DNA of 64,000 nucleotides from Dulcicalothrix desertica PCC 7102 (GTDB taxonomy: Bacteria; Cyanobacteriota; Cyanobacteriia; Cyanobacteriales; Nostocaceae). Positions 1 through 8,495 of the stretch are shown here, one piece after another. The translations under genes and the position numbers were made by a program. Position 1 is the stretch's first letter. The number at the start of each line of letters is the position of its first letter. The notes under the pieces are model-generated. The model had not been told where the DNA came from, made no database searches, and saw only the letters and a list, made by a program, of their open reading frames with translations. Location of the stretch: NCBI RefSeq assembly GCF_003991905.1, contig NZ_RSCL01000012.1, positions 1 through 64,000 of the forward strand. Direction: 5' to 3'.

Positions 1-401
1 CTGTCGATACAGCGAGAAACATTTGTAAAATCCTTTGCTATCGTACTTGGCGACAAACTAGGACGCTTGAAGTCGGTGTATTTTTCCCATAACTCAACTA
101 AAGATGGACTAGTTTCAATCTTAGGTTTATTTATTGGGGTAAAAATTGGGGTAACGGTGCTGTGTAAGGATTCTGGCTTATATTTTGCTAAGGTTGGGTC
201 AAAATGACCTGAGAGAATATCAAGTTCGATTTGCCTAGCTCTCATTTCTACGACTTTACGGTTTGTTGGTATATCGGTAAAACCAGTCGATATATAGTGA
301 CGTTTGCCCGCGTAACTAAAAACAAGTTGCAAGCAACCGTTTGAATTTTTAATTTGGACAGTTCCCTTACAAGCCTTACCCTGAGCCACTTTTGCTTTCA
401 T
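1..401 (-). CDS. Tyrosine recombinase (integrase), N-terminal part
   Basis: Reading leftward from an ATG at 401, an open frame of about 133 codons runs off the window edge. The first ~70 residues (MKAKVAQGKACKGTVQIK...) look like the small arm-type DNA-binding domain of cyanobacterial phage-like integrases. They are followed by a Pro/Thr-rich linker and the start of a core-binding (SAM-like) domain around 'LVELWEKYTDFKRPSLSPST'. The catalytic R...HxxR...Y part lies outside the window, so activity cannot be judged. The gene starts about 200 bases from a tRNA-Phe 3' fragment, the usual arrangement for an element that integrates into a tRNA gene. The family call is fairly firm; the target is inferred from the neighbouring fragment. 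Confidence 0.8.
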   Translation of the reverse strand, partial: MKAKVAQGKACKGTVQIKNSNGCLQLVFSYAGKRHYISTGFTDIPTNRKVVEMRARQIELDILSGHFDPTLAKYKPESLHSTVTPIFTPINKPKIETSPSLVELWEKYTDFKRPSLSPSTIAKDFTNVSRCID

Positions 402-551
402 TTCACAACTCCTATTTTTACTGCTTAATGGTAGGCGCCCCCCTTTACCCCAAATTTACCCCAGAAAAATGGCCAACTATGGCCAACAATATCCAACGTC
501 GGGTAAATTTATCCATCTTTACACCACTTGAAATGGCTGAAATGGAGTTTT

Positions 552-592
552 TGAGAAAAACAAAACCCCCACAAACGAGTGTTTGCAGGGGT
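552..592 (-). terminator. Rho-independent terminator downstream of the tRNA fragment
   Basis: On the minus strand a stem (CCCC and GTTTG-type arms, with a small internal asymmetry) around the loop ACTC is followed by TTTTGTTTTT. It lies just 3' of the tRNA-Phe fragment and is best read as the tRNA transcript's original terminator, carried along with the attachment site. Confidence 0.6.
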
Positions 593-603
593 TCTGAGAG
601 TTA

Positions 604-649
604 TGCCAGGAACGAGACTTGAACTCGTGACACGAGGATTTTCAGTCCG
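604..649 (-). other. tRNA-Phe(GAA) 3' fragment, probable att core
   Basis: On the minus strand the sequence folds as the 3' part of a tRNA. It has an anticodon loop CTGAAAA (GAA, Phe), a five-base variable region, a T arm ACGAG-TTCAAGT-CTCGT, the acceptor strand TCCTGGC and discriminator A. The 5' half (a GCCAGGA acceptor strand and D arm) is absent to the right, so this is not a working gene. Such fragments are the identity blocks left by or carried on tRNA-targeting elements. The adjacent integrase supports an att role. Confidence 0.8.
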
Positions 650-913
650 AAAAGATTCCTTTATTCACAAGGCTTTCAGACTACTAAAACACGTTTACAC
701 CATTTTTACACCATTTATTTTGGCGCCAAATAAAAGGCTATCAAAAGCTCTATTTCCTGCCAGCAAAAGATTGTGTCTTAGCCACGCCAACCCTTATTAT
801 TGAACTCAAAATTCCTAGCCAAAGTTCAAGTAAATATAAATACCATTGTATTTTTTGTACTGACAGTATCAAACTATAAATTTTGCCTCGTCTTTCAAAT
901 TGCACCATAGTTC
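650..913. other. No gene seen
   Basis: About 260 bases with only short, compositionally poor frames on both strands. It holds one TGGCGCCA palindrome and twice the phrase TTTACACCATTT. No promoter, RNA or remnant was recognised. Confidence 0.4.
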
Positions 914-1036
914 CTCTTTCTATCCCAATTAGTCGGCGCCTCAAAGGTCAGGATAGATTCATGTAATCTAACTCCACAAAACTTTTATTTTCTCAAGCAC
1001 TAATAATTTTATAATCTTTGTTAATCTCTAGAAAAA
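914..1036. repeat. Dispersed repeat, copy A (partner at 43813-43935)
   Basis: About 120 bases starting 'CTATCCCAATTAGTNGGCGCC' and ending 'TAATCTNTAGA' match 43813-43935 with scattered differences, by eye near 75-80% identity. In both places the repeat leads into a broken gene, so it may be an old promoter region copied with a decayed gene. Confidence 0.6.
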
Positions 1037-1426
1037 CCCCAAAATTTCCCGTTGGGTATTTGAGAGAATATCAACCCAAGGTCAAGATTAAAAAAACTGC
1101 GATGGGAGAACCCAACGAATTTAAAGTTTTTCAGGATGGTGGCGCCTTTATTGCTAAACTTCGAGGTGATTTGGGACAAGCTTCGTTACTTACAAAGCAA
1201 GCTTTCGACTTAGAGCAAGAAGCTGCCGCATTAATTGCTCATCAATTAGATGCAGAACCAACTCGCTCGGTTTTACATCTCCTGCGCCGCCACCCTGGCA
1301 ATAGATTGTGGAGAATTAAAAGCCGCAGAGTGTTTAATTACAACAGCTTTATGTGGAAACCCCCCTAAAGAAATTGCCGAGGAATTGAAAGAGTTATTTA
1401 TCAAAATTAGGTTGGCACCAAATTGA
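1018..1426 (+). pseudogene. Frameshifted hypothetical gene
   Basis: A frame from a TTG at 1018 carries protein-like sequence (EFKVFQDGGAFIAKLRGDLG ... AALIAHQLDAEPTRSVLHLL). It then loses sense after a GC-rich stretch near 1288-1300. From there another frame continues plausibly as LAIDCGELKAAECLITTAL ... EIAEELKELFIKIRLAPN and stops at 1424-1426. The two halves read as one ~135-residue protein broken by a one-base indel. No family was recognised. The weak TTG start and the frame break make decay more likely than a working gene. Confidence 0.5.
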
Positions 1427-1461
1427 AATTTGTGTGCCAATGGCGCACAAAATCTGCCTTT

Positions 1462-1512
1462 ATTCGGTTTTCCTGAATAAATAGTAGTGAAAACCGAATA
1501 ACTGATGTATTG
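1462..1512. repeat. Hairpin repeat, copy 1, downstream of the SWIM gene
   Basis: Perfect 11-base arms ATTCGGTTTTC and GAAAACCGAAT (1462-1472, 1489-1499) enclose a 16-base loop. About 48 bases including this hairpin recur at 3571-3620 on the other side of the SWIM gene. It could terminate the leftward SWIM transcript, but no T tract follows, so a mobile repeat is equally possible. Confidence 0.6.
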
Positions 1513-1552
1513 CGCGTTTATTTAACTATGGCGCCATCAAGTTAAAATTTCT

Positions 1553-3325
1553 TTATGGTTTATTTAGTTCATTAAATAAGTCCATCAATTTACGTTTACG
1601 CCCGTGAGTGTATTCTAGAGAAGCACGATAATTAGACCACTCAGCTTGTTGTCCCAGTTGTAAATAACCAGCTTTAACTTTCTTCAACCATTTAACTGCG
1701 TCCTCATAGCGGTCTGCTTTGCCCCGATTCATAATTTCTTCTGCCCGTATGACAGCATTATTAATTACCCAGTCAGGACGATGGGGAAGTGCTGCCTGCA
1801 TAACTCGGTGTACTGATTCTGAACGATAGTAAGTGTCTTTTTTTACTGTTTTAATCGCATCATCTATTAAACCTTCATGGAGAAAAATATCAACTTTTGC
1901 TTCTTTAGCTAACCAATTTTCAGATTCTCGAAGTATTTCGAGTAAATCTTGTTTTACTTCTTCCCAAATCTCTCCTGCCAAGTTTTCTACTTTTGTGTAA
2001 TCTCGAAACGATGGTCTTTCTTCAAATGCAATAATACCAGCGTTTAATGCAATTGATGTATGATTTAACTCTTGTGCTAAATCGCTCGTCCAAGCAGCAA
2101 AGTCATAAATATTTTTCCCAGGTAGGTTTAATCCTGCTTGAGCTATTTCTAATGTTTCAGATAAATATCCTTCTTCTCGCAATATTTTGGCAAGGGCAAA
2201 GGCTGTTTCTACTGTGTCCATATGGGTTTGAGCAGCAGACATAACTTCATCAATTCTTCCCAAAGCCGCTAGCTGCGTTAAGTATTGCTGAGTCATTCCT
2301 TCAGATAATGCTAAGTTTAAATATTCTGTATATCGATTTTGACGTTCGAGATATTCTAAACGTATTAAAGCTAAATCGTTCGCAAAATCTGGTCGAGTAT
2401 CTGCCCAAAGTTGTGTAGAAGTATCACCTTTCATTACTTGTTGCAGTGGCTCGTAATTCCAGCCTTGACGTAATGCTTCTAAACTCATGGAAAAATCTAT
2501 ATCAATTTCATCCTGCCATGATTCGAGCATTATTTGCAAATCAGCCACTTCTGATACAGGTATCTCTGCACACAAAATTGCTTCTGTCCACGCGCGATTA
2601 AGAGGTTCTGCAATCGAATAGCAATCACCACCATAATTGGTTAACTCATCCCACTCCTGAGCGTAAGTTGATGTAATGGCTTCGAGGATAGTAATAGCAT
2701 TATTTCCATCGCCATTTTCTGCAAATTCCCGTGCTTCTTCGACTACCGCTAATAATTCTTCGGTAAAAGGGTCATCTTCACTGCCGTACTCTAATTCTCG
2801 CAATCCATCCCGTAAAATCCTTTTTACCTGACTACGAATAGGTGCCACATCAATTTTAGTACGACGTTTGGGTGATGGAGATTTTGTAGGGTCAGGTGGT
2901 AAATTGATTGAGCTAACAAATAGCTCCACATCATCTATAGCTTCTGGGTTTTTCTCTACTAATTTTTGAACCAAACTTTGAGTTTGTAAGTGGTCGAGAT
3001 TATTTAACAACTGTTGTAATGTAGGACGTTCTTCAATTTCTGCTTCTGAACGTACACAGGTTAATAATGTTGCAACGATATGTTTGCACCAACCATCGTA
3101 ATCATAAGCACAGCTACAGCAAACAGAAGTAATTCCACCTGCGTCAAAATTTATACTGACCTGATATGGTTTAATTTCGCTACCTTCGACTGCCGCTTGA
3201 ATTTGGTTGCCTCGTTTTTTCAGGTCAATAACTGCTCGGTGTCTAGAGTATTCTTCACCACGGCTATATGATGAAGCGTTGGAGTTATGGCGGATTATTG
3301 CTTCTGATATAGGTAGAATCGACAT
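1553..3325 (-). CDS. SWIM zinc-finger protein
   Basis: This 590-residue protein has an N-terminal SWIM motif, CxCx7CxH (C70, C72, C80, H82), a zinc-binding fold that contacts DNA or protein. It is followed by a long helical region with TPR-like repeats (for example 'ALAKILREEGYLSETLEIA'). This domain order is common in bacterial SWIM proteins of unknown role, so it is probably a cytoplasmic nucleic-acid or protein scaffold; no enzyme motif was found. The ATG at 3325 starts the conserved-looking MSILPISEAIIRHNS. The gene stands alone and is flanked by direct copies of a 48-base repeat, which suggests it was moved as a unit. Confidence 0.8.
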   Translation of the reverse strand: MSILPISEAIIRHNSNASSYSRGEEYSRHRAVIDLKKRGNQIQAAVEGSEIKPYQVSINFDAGGITSVCCSCAYDYDGWCKHIVATLLTCVRSEAEIEERPTLQQLLNNLDHLQTQSLVQKLVEKNPEAIDDVELFVSSINLPPDPTKSPSPKRRTKIDVAPIRSQVKRILRDGLRELEYGSEDDPFTEELLAVVEEAREFAENGDGNNAITILEAITSTYAQEWDELTNYGGDCYSIAEPLNRAWTEAILCAEIPVSEVADLQIMLESWQDEIDIDFSMSLEALRQGWNYEPLQQVMKGDTSTQLWADTRPDFANDLALIRLEYLERQNRYTEYLNLALSEGMTQQYLTQLAALGRIDEVMSAAQTHMDTVETAFALAKILREEGYLSETLEIAQAGLNLPGKNIYDFAAWTSDLAQELNHTSIALNAGIIAFEERPSFRDYTKVENLAGEIWEEVKQDLLEILRESENWLAKEAKVDIFLHEGLIDDAIKTVKKDTYYRSESVHRVMQAALPHRPDWVINNAVIRAEEIMNRGKADRYEDAVKWLKKVKAGYLQLGQQAEWSNYRASLEYTHGRKRKLMDLFNELNKP

Positions 3326-3899
3326 AGCACCCTAAAATTTTATTTTTTAGTCTATGCTTAAATGAGGCTTCTTTTGCGTGATTACTAAAAATCTTTACTT
3401 TTAATGTCCACGCAAGTCTAGTTGATTAGTACTATTGATTTTACCTAAAGGTTATTAAAGACAGCGCGCGTAACTACTCTAAAAAATGATAAATAGCTAA
3501 TATAATATCCTTGTATAGTACAATTTAACTAACAAGCGAGAGAAATGTGTTGATTTGAAATAAATACATAATTCGGTTACCTTGAATAAAAAGTAGTGAA
3601 AACAGAACTACTAAGATGTCTTATCATATTTCATTTTTGTATTTCAAATGTGCGTTCCTTCAATTGTGAGAGCAATTCTTTATAATATGTTTAGTTCTTT
3701 AAAGAAAGTTAAATAATTTACTCATGGTAGCATTATTTACTGTGAAATAAGTAAAATGACGCAAGAACATTTTTCATTCATCGGTGCCTGCTAATAAAAT
3801 CAATCAACTTCAGGGAAACGTGTCATTAGTTTTTCTTGATAAATTTGTCTCGAAAATAATATATAACTACTACACTACACACTTACTGAGAAAGAATAT
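3326..3899. other. Intergenic region between divergent genes, with repeat copy 2
   Basis: About 570 AT-rich bases between the SWIM gene and the 136-residue gene. They hold the second copy of the 48-base repeat at 3571-3620 (ATTCGGTTAC... with a decayed right arm), which may supply promoters for both genes. No convincing open frame or RNA gene was seen. Confidence 0.45.
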
Positions 3900-4310
3900 A
3901 TGGGCACTGAACAGACAACTTTAGCAGCAAGCGCAGCTGAAATTACCAAATCAATGTTGCCAGATTTAGAGCAACTATCAAAGTGCGCCGAAGAACCAGT
4001 AGCTGTTGTGTTCGCTGACAGCTTACTGCGAAAAATGCGTTCTCTACATGATGCACATATGTATGACCCTTACACAGAAGCTGTAATGGCACTACATGAT
4101 GCACTTGCTCATCAAAATCGTTGGATTAATTACACTAGTAATCAGTATGAAGGTGCTTACAAGCTATTTTCAGCACTAGTTAATAAAAATACAATCACTA
4201 ATGCGGATGTTGAAAACACAATTATATCTTTAGAAAATATAGGTTTTAATACATTACCTTTTGGTACTATACTTGACGATGATAGTTACGAAGATTCGGA
4301 GGAGGTGTAA
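3900..4310 (+). CDS. Hypothetical protein upstream of the PIN gene (antitoxin-position)
   Basis: 136 residues, acidic at the C terminus (DDDSYEDSEEV), mostly helical, with no recognised domain. It ends 6 bases before the PIN-domain gene, so the two should be co-transcribed. That position and the acidic tail fit a partner or antitoxin of the PIN protein, which is inference from context only. The ATG at 3900 follows a weak GAGAAAG ribosome site. The last ~30 codons and the start of the next gene are duplicated as a remnant at 5251-5409, so the pair was once partly tandemly duplicated. Confidence 0.65.
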   Translation: MGTEQTTLAASAAEITKSMLPDLEQLSKCAEEPVAVVFADSLLRKMRSLHDAHMYDPYTEAVMALHDALAHQNRWINYTSNQYEGAYKLFSALVNKNTITNADVENTIISLENIGFNTLPFGTILDDDSYEDSEEV

Positions 4311-4316
4311 CAAAAT

Positions 4317-5114
4317 ATGTCAGAGGCGCCGATTCAAGGATATTTTCTAGATACCTCTGTAATGCGTTCACTGTTACTTTCTACACAAGTATATCAGCAG
4401 TACTTAGAGTTTCAGCTTACTGACAAAAAAATTTACATATCCAACTATGTACAGATGGAAATCATACGTAGTTATCTTGTAAATATCATATCTTTTTATT
4501 TTGTCTTGAATCTAGATGCCATCAATACCATAGGAGATGCCTTTGCATTGTGGAGTAATAAATTTAAGGGAAGTGAGTTAAAAGCTATTTTACAAGTGAT
4601 TCCGCAATTGTTCAATGACCGTCAATTAAATTTTTCTAATCCGAAAGATAAAGAGAAAGCTTTATCACTTCTAACAATTTATATAAGGCGTTTTAATTTA
4701 CTCATTAGAACAAAATTTAATAATACGAATGATTCAACTTCGTGTGCGCGTGCCCTTGTACCGCTAAATGTTGATTTTAATAATCCGGAACCAGGCTTCA
4801 AGAGGTTTCTTTTAGAGTTTCGGGATACAAAAACTTGTCGAAGTAAGTGTCAAATTGACCAGTTTATTTTAGTACAGTATCGTAACGACATAGAGCAATT
4901 GGGTGCCATTGCTTTTAGTTGTGATGACAAAGTTATTGCTAGTGGTAGTACTGATAATACAATCCAACTTTGGGATGTCGCAACAGGAGAATGCTTTAAA
5001 ACTCTATGTGATCGTCCTTATGAAAACTTGAATATTACTGGCATTAAAGGCTTAACAGATGCCGAAATTGCCACCCTTAAAGTGTTAGGTGCAGTGGAAG
5101 ATGGGGGAATATAA
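4317..5114 (+). CDS. PIN-like protein fused to a WD40 C-terminal tail
   Basis: 265 residues. The start, GYFLDTSVMRSLLL, carries the Asp of a PIN-type RNase fold, and the first ~195 residues look like a PIN protein of the VapC superfamily type. From about residue 198 the sequence changes to a WD40 blade, IAFSCDDKVIASGSTDNTIQ followed by LWDVATGECFKTL. It then has the tail NITGIKGLTDAEIATLKVLG that normally ends cyanobacterial NB-ARC/WD40 proteins. A single blade cannot form a propeller, so this looks like a recombination chimera in which an unrelated gene end supplied a new C terminus. Whether the nuclease still works is unknown. Confidence 0.65.
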   Translation: MSEAPIQGYFLDTSVMRSLLLSTQVYQQYLEFQLTDKKIYISNYVQMEIIRSYLVNIISFYFVLNLDAINTIGDAFALWSNKFKGSELKAILQVIPQLFNDRQLNFSNPKDKEKALSLLTIYIRRFNLLIRTKFNNTNDSTSCARALVPLNVDFNNPEPGFKRFLLEFRDTKTCRSKCQIDQFILVQYRNDIEQLGAIAFSCDDKVIASGSTDNTIQLWDVATGECFKTLCDRPYENLNITGIKGLTDAEIATLKVLGAVEDGGI

Positions 5115-5250
5115 TATTAAAAATAAATGGTAGCGTGCGTAAACGCTTGAGAAATAATATATACTTATACTAACATAGGGTCTTACTAGCACTCAAGAAC
5201 TAAAAGAGTTAGGGAATGAAGAAACTTGGAATTTTTCTAGTTTGCTTCTA

Positions 5251-5409
5251 GCGTAGATATTGAAAACGCAATTATATCTCTAGAGAATATAGGTTTTAAT
5301 ACATTACCTTTTGGTACTATACTTAAGGGTGATAGTAATGAACATTTGGAAGAGGTGTAACAAAATATGTCAGAGGCACCGATTAAAGGATACTTTTTAG
5401 ACACCTCGG
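5251..5409 (+). pseudogene. Remnant copy of the 136-residue gene end and PIN gene start
   Basis: This stretch repeats 4202-4360: the end of the upstream gene (ENIGFNTLPFGTIL...), the spacer AGAGGTGTAACAAAATATG and about 20 codons of the PIN gene (MSEAPIKGYFLDTS). It then breaks off abruptly. It shows a partial tandem duplication whose second copy was deleted. A third scrap of the same PIN start lies at 43940-43988. Confidence 0.75.
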
Positions 5410-5491
5410 ATCATGGGGTCACTATTGAGAATTTTATATTTGTGCCGCAAGGATAAGTGCAGAGTTCCGTGAAGTCAAATATTATATTTTT

Positions 5492-8221
5492 ATGGATTGC
5501 CTGATAAGTATAATTAGAAAAACTAATGGATTGGTGGCTCTGGTTAGTCGAGTTTTACGCCATCTCGATCCAGTAAATGACGCTCGCGCAACGCTGGGTA
5601 TAGATTCAAATTTGGGCTTATATGAGATTATTGAATCTCCCTTGGAATTATTAACTTCATCTTTGTTTCCTCAAAAAGATGCATTAATTGCTTCGTGGAA
5701 TTATCTTAGCTGTGTTGATGAGTTAAACGCAGACACCCTTTTTCATATTTTGGTAGTTGTAATTAACACAATATGGGAACCTTTAGAATCGGAATTTACG
5801 TTGCCTAATTTATCACCAGAAAATATTACCAAGCAAGTAATCAAACCAACAGCAGCAAACCCTAGAGCCTATAAGGGAACTAAATATAAACCACCAAAAC
5901 CCAAGGTTATCTCCCAATTGGATTTGAGATTATATTTGTGTGAGCGCAAGTACCAAAACCAGCTACTCTTAAGATTAGGTAAATATTGGATGGATGCTTT
6001 GGTGCAGCTTGAGAAAGCTGGTTATAACGTTAGTTCTCTGTCATCAAAAATTTCATCTATAACGACGGGAACAAGAAATTTTGACCCATACTATGGATTT
6101 AACCACAATCTTTACATTCCCGGAGAGTATCCGGCTTTACCAATTATTTTTCAACGATATTTATGGTTTTCTTTAAAAGGCTTACTTTGGGCAGTTGTAA
6201 CAGATTATTTATCAGTTTATTGGCAATTTGAATTAGATGAAAACTTTGAGCATAAACAGCAATTTTTATTCGCATTTAGTCGATTGCTAAGTCTTCAGAA
6301 TAATCACTATACATGGGAATGGTGTCAAATTATTGTCCAGCAACCTGAATCTCTTCGTCTGATTTTTACTACTGTTGTTATTGAAACTCAAATTTATTCT
6401 CTCAATCTCACGGATTTATTAATTTCTGGAATAGAGCGATTTCATCAAATTGTTGGTGAAACTGATTATGCCTACAAGCTTTATTGTTTCTTTTTAGCCG
6501 TAAAAAATGGAATTTCTATCGATTATATTTTAGCAGGTTTTAAGTTGTCTGCCTTGTACCCATACGATTATGAACAATTTGTATATATTGATGGAGATTG
6601 CTATTTTTCCGATATAGTTGTTGATAAATTAATCCAAATTGGCAATTATATAGGTTTTTCTAACTGGGAATTCTACAGTATTTGGGGAAAATTTGGAGAG
6701 TTAGATGGTTTAATTAATATTATTCTGGATATTAATTGGCAGGACTACGAAAAAGATGTTGCCGCAAAATATTTAAATTTTTATTTATATATAATTGATT
6801 TTTGTGACAAAACCGAGGCAGAGATTTGCGAACAAAAAAATAAATGGAAATTTATTCAACGACAAATCAATTTAATTGAAACTTTATTACGAGGAACGGC
6901 GCCAGAGTATCAAACGAAAGTTATTGAAGATTTGAGACAATATTATTGGTATTGGGATAAAATTGAGGAACTAAATTTATATATTCCCTTCGCACACTTA
7001 ATTATTAAACGCTTGGCTCAATCACCTTTTGCAACAGATACTAATGGTGACGTAGCTTGGATAATTGCCCATATTGTTAATTATTTAAAGCCTCAAGAAT
7101 GTCAAACCTTTATCAATGCACCCGATGCAAGCTTTTTAAGCTTAGAACAAGCTTGTCGTTTAGAAAATGATGCTCGGTTAATCCCTAAAGGAATTGCAGC
7201 CATTAGTAAACAGTTGAGTACTTTTACTATCCAATGTTTTATTGATTTTCCCAATAAATTATTCAAGCTAGGGAAATTATTGGGAAGTTTTAGCAAACCA
7301 GTTGCTTTGAGTGTGGTAAAAATATTCAGTCAGCATCCCATCATGACTAAAAATATTGCTCTCTTACCACTACAAGAAGCTTGTGATTTTATTGACAGTC
7401 AATGTAATGACCAATTTAGCAATCCCATCCCCCGTAAAATCCGCGATTATCTTCGGGGGAAAATTTCCTTGAAAGAAGGGCAAATAAATCGAGCATGGGG
7501 ATTAATCAAGAAAAATATCCAACTGACCCAACTGGATATCTTAGAAAATACTATTCTCCAGGCATTAAAACGGGAATTTGATGTCAATCCACAACAAGAG
7601 GATATCAAACATGCTCTGGCTATGCTAGGTTCAATTGATGATAATTTTCGTCCTTTTCGTAAATTCTTAAAGGCTTACTGGGAAAATAACGACTCAAATT
7701 ATCTACTCAACCACCCTCTCAGTCAATCTTGGTTGAAAGAACATCCCGCAATCGCAACTAAAATAGATATTTGGATGCAGGGAATCGCTTGCAGTTACTT
7801 AGTTGAAGAATTCGGCACCATTGAAATTAAATTAGAGACACAACCACTAGAAGTCTTAAAAATGGGTACTTTTGTGGGTAGTTGTTTGGGACTCGGTGGA
7901 ATATGTTCCTATTCCGCAGTTGCTGTTCTTCTCAATATCAATAAACAGGTACTCTACGCTCGAAATCAAAAAGGTACAATTATTGCACGTCAACTTATTG
8001 CTATTTCGGAAGCGCAAGAATTAGTTTGTTTTTCTATTTATCCCCATAATATTCATACCCATATCAAAAGTATATTTTATGAATATAATATTATGTTTGC
8101 AGATGCCCTTGGTCTAACACTTTATCAAGATTCTCCAGATAAAAATAATACTTACGAAATCGTAAATATTATTTCTCAATCCTGGTGGGATGATGATGCC
8201 TGGGATTTTAACTTATCGTAA
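5492..8221 (+). CDS. Large hypothetical protein (909 residues)
   Basis: No known family was recognised with confidence. The first ~740 residues are rich in Tyr, Trp, Phe, Leu and Ile and look like an alpha-helical scaffold. It is unlikely to be a membrane protein, because the hydrophobic stretches are broken by charges. The last ~130 residues form a distinct domain containing LKMGTFVGSCLGLGG, VLLNINKQVLYARNQKGTII and ARQLIAISEAQEL. That pattern (Cys in a Gly-rich turn, then beta strands) may be a small catalytic or ligand-binding domain. The ATG at 5492 follows a stop in frame. It is the only long intact gene of this stretch; function is open. Confidence 0.7.
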   Translation: MDCLISIIRKTNGLVALVSRVLRHLDPVNDARATLGIDSNLGLYEIIESPLELLTSSLFPQKDALIASWNYLSCVDELNADTLFHILVVVINTIWEPLESEFTLPNLSPENITKQVIKPTAANPRAYKGTKYKPPKPKVISQLDLRLYLCERKYQNQLLLRLGKYWMDALVQLEKAGYNVSSLSSKISSITTGTRNFDPYYGFNHNLYIPGEYPALPIIFQRYLWFSLKGLLWAVVTDYLSVYWQFELDENFEHKQQFLFAFSRLLSLQNNHYTWEWCQIIVQQPESLRLIFTTVVIETQIYSLNLTDLLISGIERFHQIVGETDYAYKLYCFFLAVKNGISIDYILAGFKLSALYPYDYEQFVYIDGDCYFSDIVVDKLIQIGNYIGFSNWEFYSIWGKFGELDGLINIILDINWQDYEKDVAAKYLNFYLYIIDFCDKTEAEICEQKNKWKFIQRQINLIETLLRGTAPEYQTKVIEDLRQYYWYWDKIEELNLYIPFAHLIIKRLAQSPFATDTNGDVAWIIAHIVNYLKPQECQTFINAPDASFLSLEQACRLENDARLIPKGIAAISKQLSTFTIQCFIDFPNKLFKLGKLLGSFSKPVALSVVKIFSQHPIMTKNIALLPLQEACDFIDSQCNDQFSNPIPRKIRDYLRGKISLKEGQINRAWGLIKKNIQLTQLDILENTILQALKREFDVNPQQEDIKHALAMLGSIDDNFRPFRKFLKAYWENNDSNYLLNHPLSQSWLKEHPAIATKIDIWMQGIACSYLVEEFGTIEIKLETQPLEVLKMGTFVGSCLGLGGICSYSAVAVLLNINKQVLYARNQKGTIIARQLIAISEAQELVCFSIYPHNIHTHIKSIFYEYNIMFADALGLTLYQDSPDKNNTYEIVNIISQSWWDDDAWDFNLS

Positions 8222-8236
8222 ACTACTACCAATACC

Positions 8237-8416
8237 TCATATTCTTAAAGTTTTTTGCATCTTAACACAAGCCATTTCTTGCCCAGATGCAAGCCTCGGT
8301 GTTCCATATTCAATGACTTCAAAACCCTGCTTGCTGTAAAACGCTTCAGCATTAATTAAAGCATCTGCCTTTAAGTACAATAATCCCAGTAAGGCTGCTT
8401 CTTGTTCCTTCTTCAG
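8237..8416 (-). pseudogene. GNAT acetyltransferase C-terminal remnant
   Basis: Sixty codons on the minus strand read AALLGLLYLKADALINAEAF and then YSKQGFEVIEYGTPRLASGQ, the last helix and strand of a GNAT N-acetyltransferase. An in-frame TAG lies just upstream (8417-8419) and the acetyl-CoA-binding part is missing, so only the tail is left. Confidence 0.6.
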
Positions 8417-8495
8417 CTAAAATTTTGGCACCAGTTATGGGATGTAGAAACTTTAGAACAAATGACTGAGACGTTCTGCTTAAATTCTCAAAGCA

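Noticed and set aside
579-803. Open frame of 74 residues with PGTRLELVTRGFSV
   Set aside because: It lies on the reverse complement of the tRNA-Phe fragment; such peptides are a known artefact of tRNA genes.
750-944. 64-residue frame on the minus strand
   Set aside because: No protein-like composition, no ribosome site, and it overlaps a dispersed repeat.
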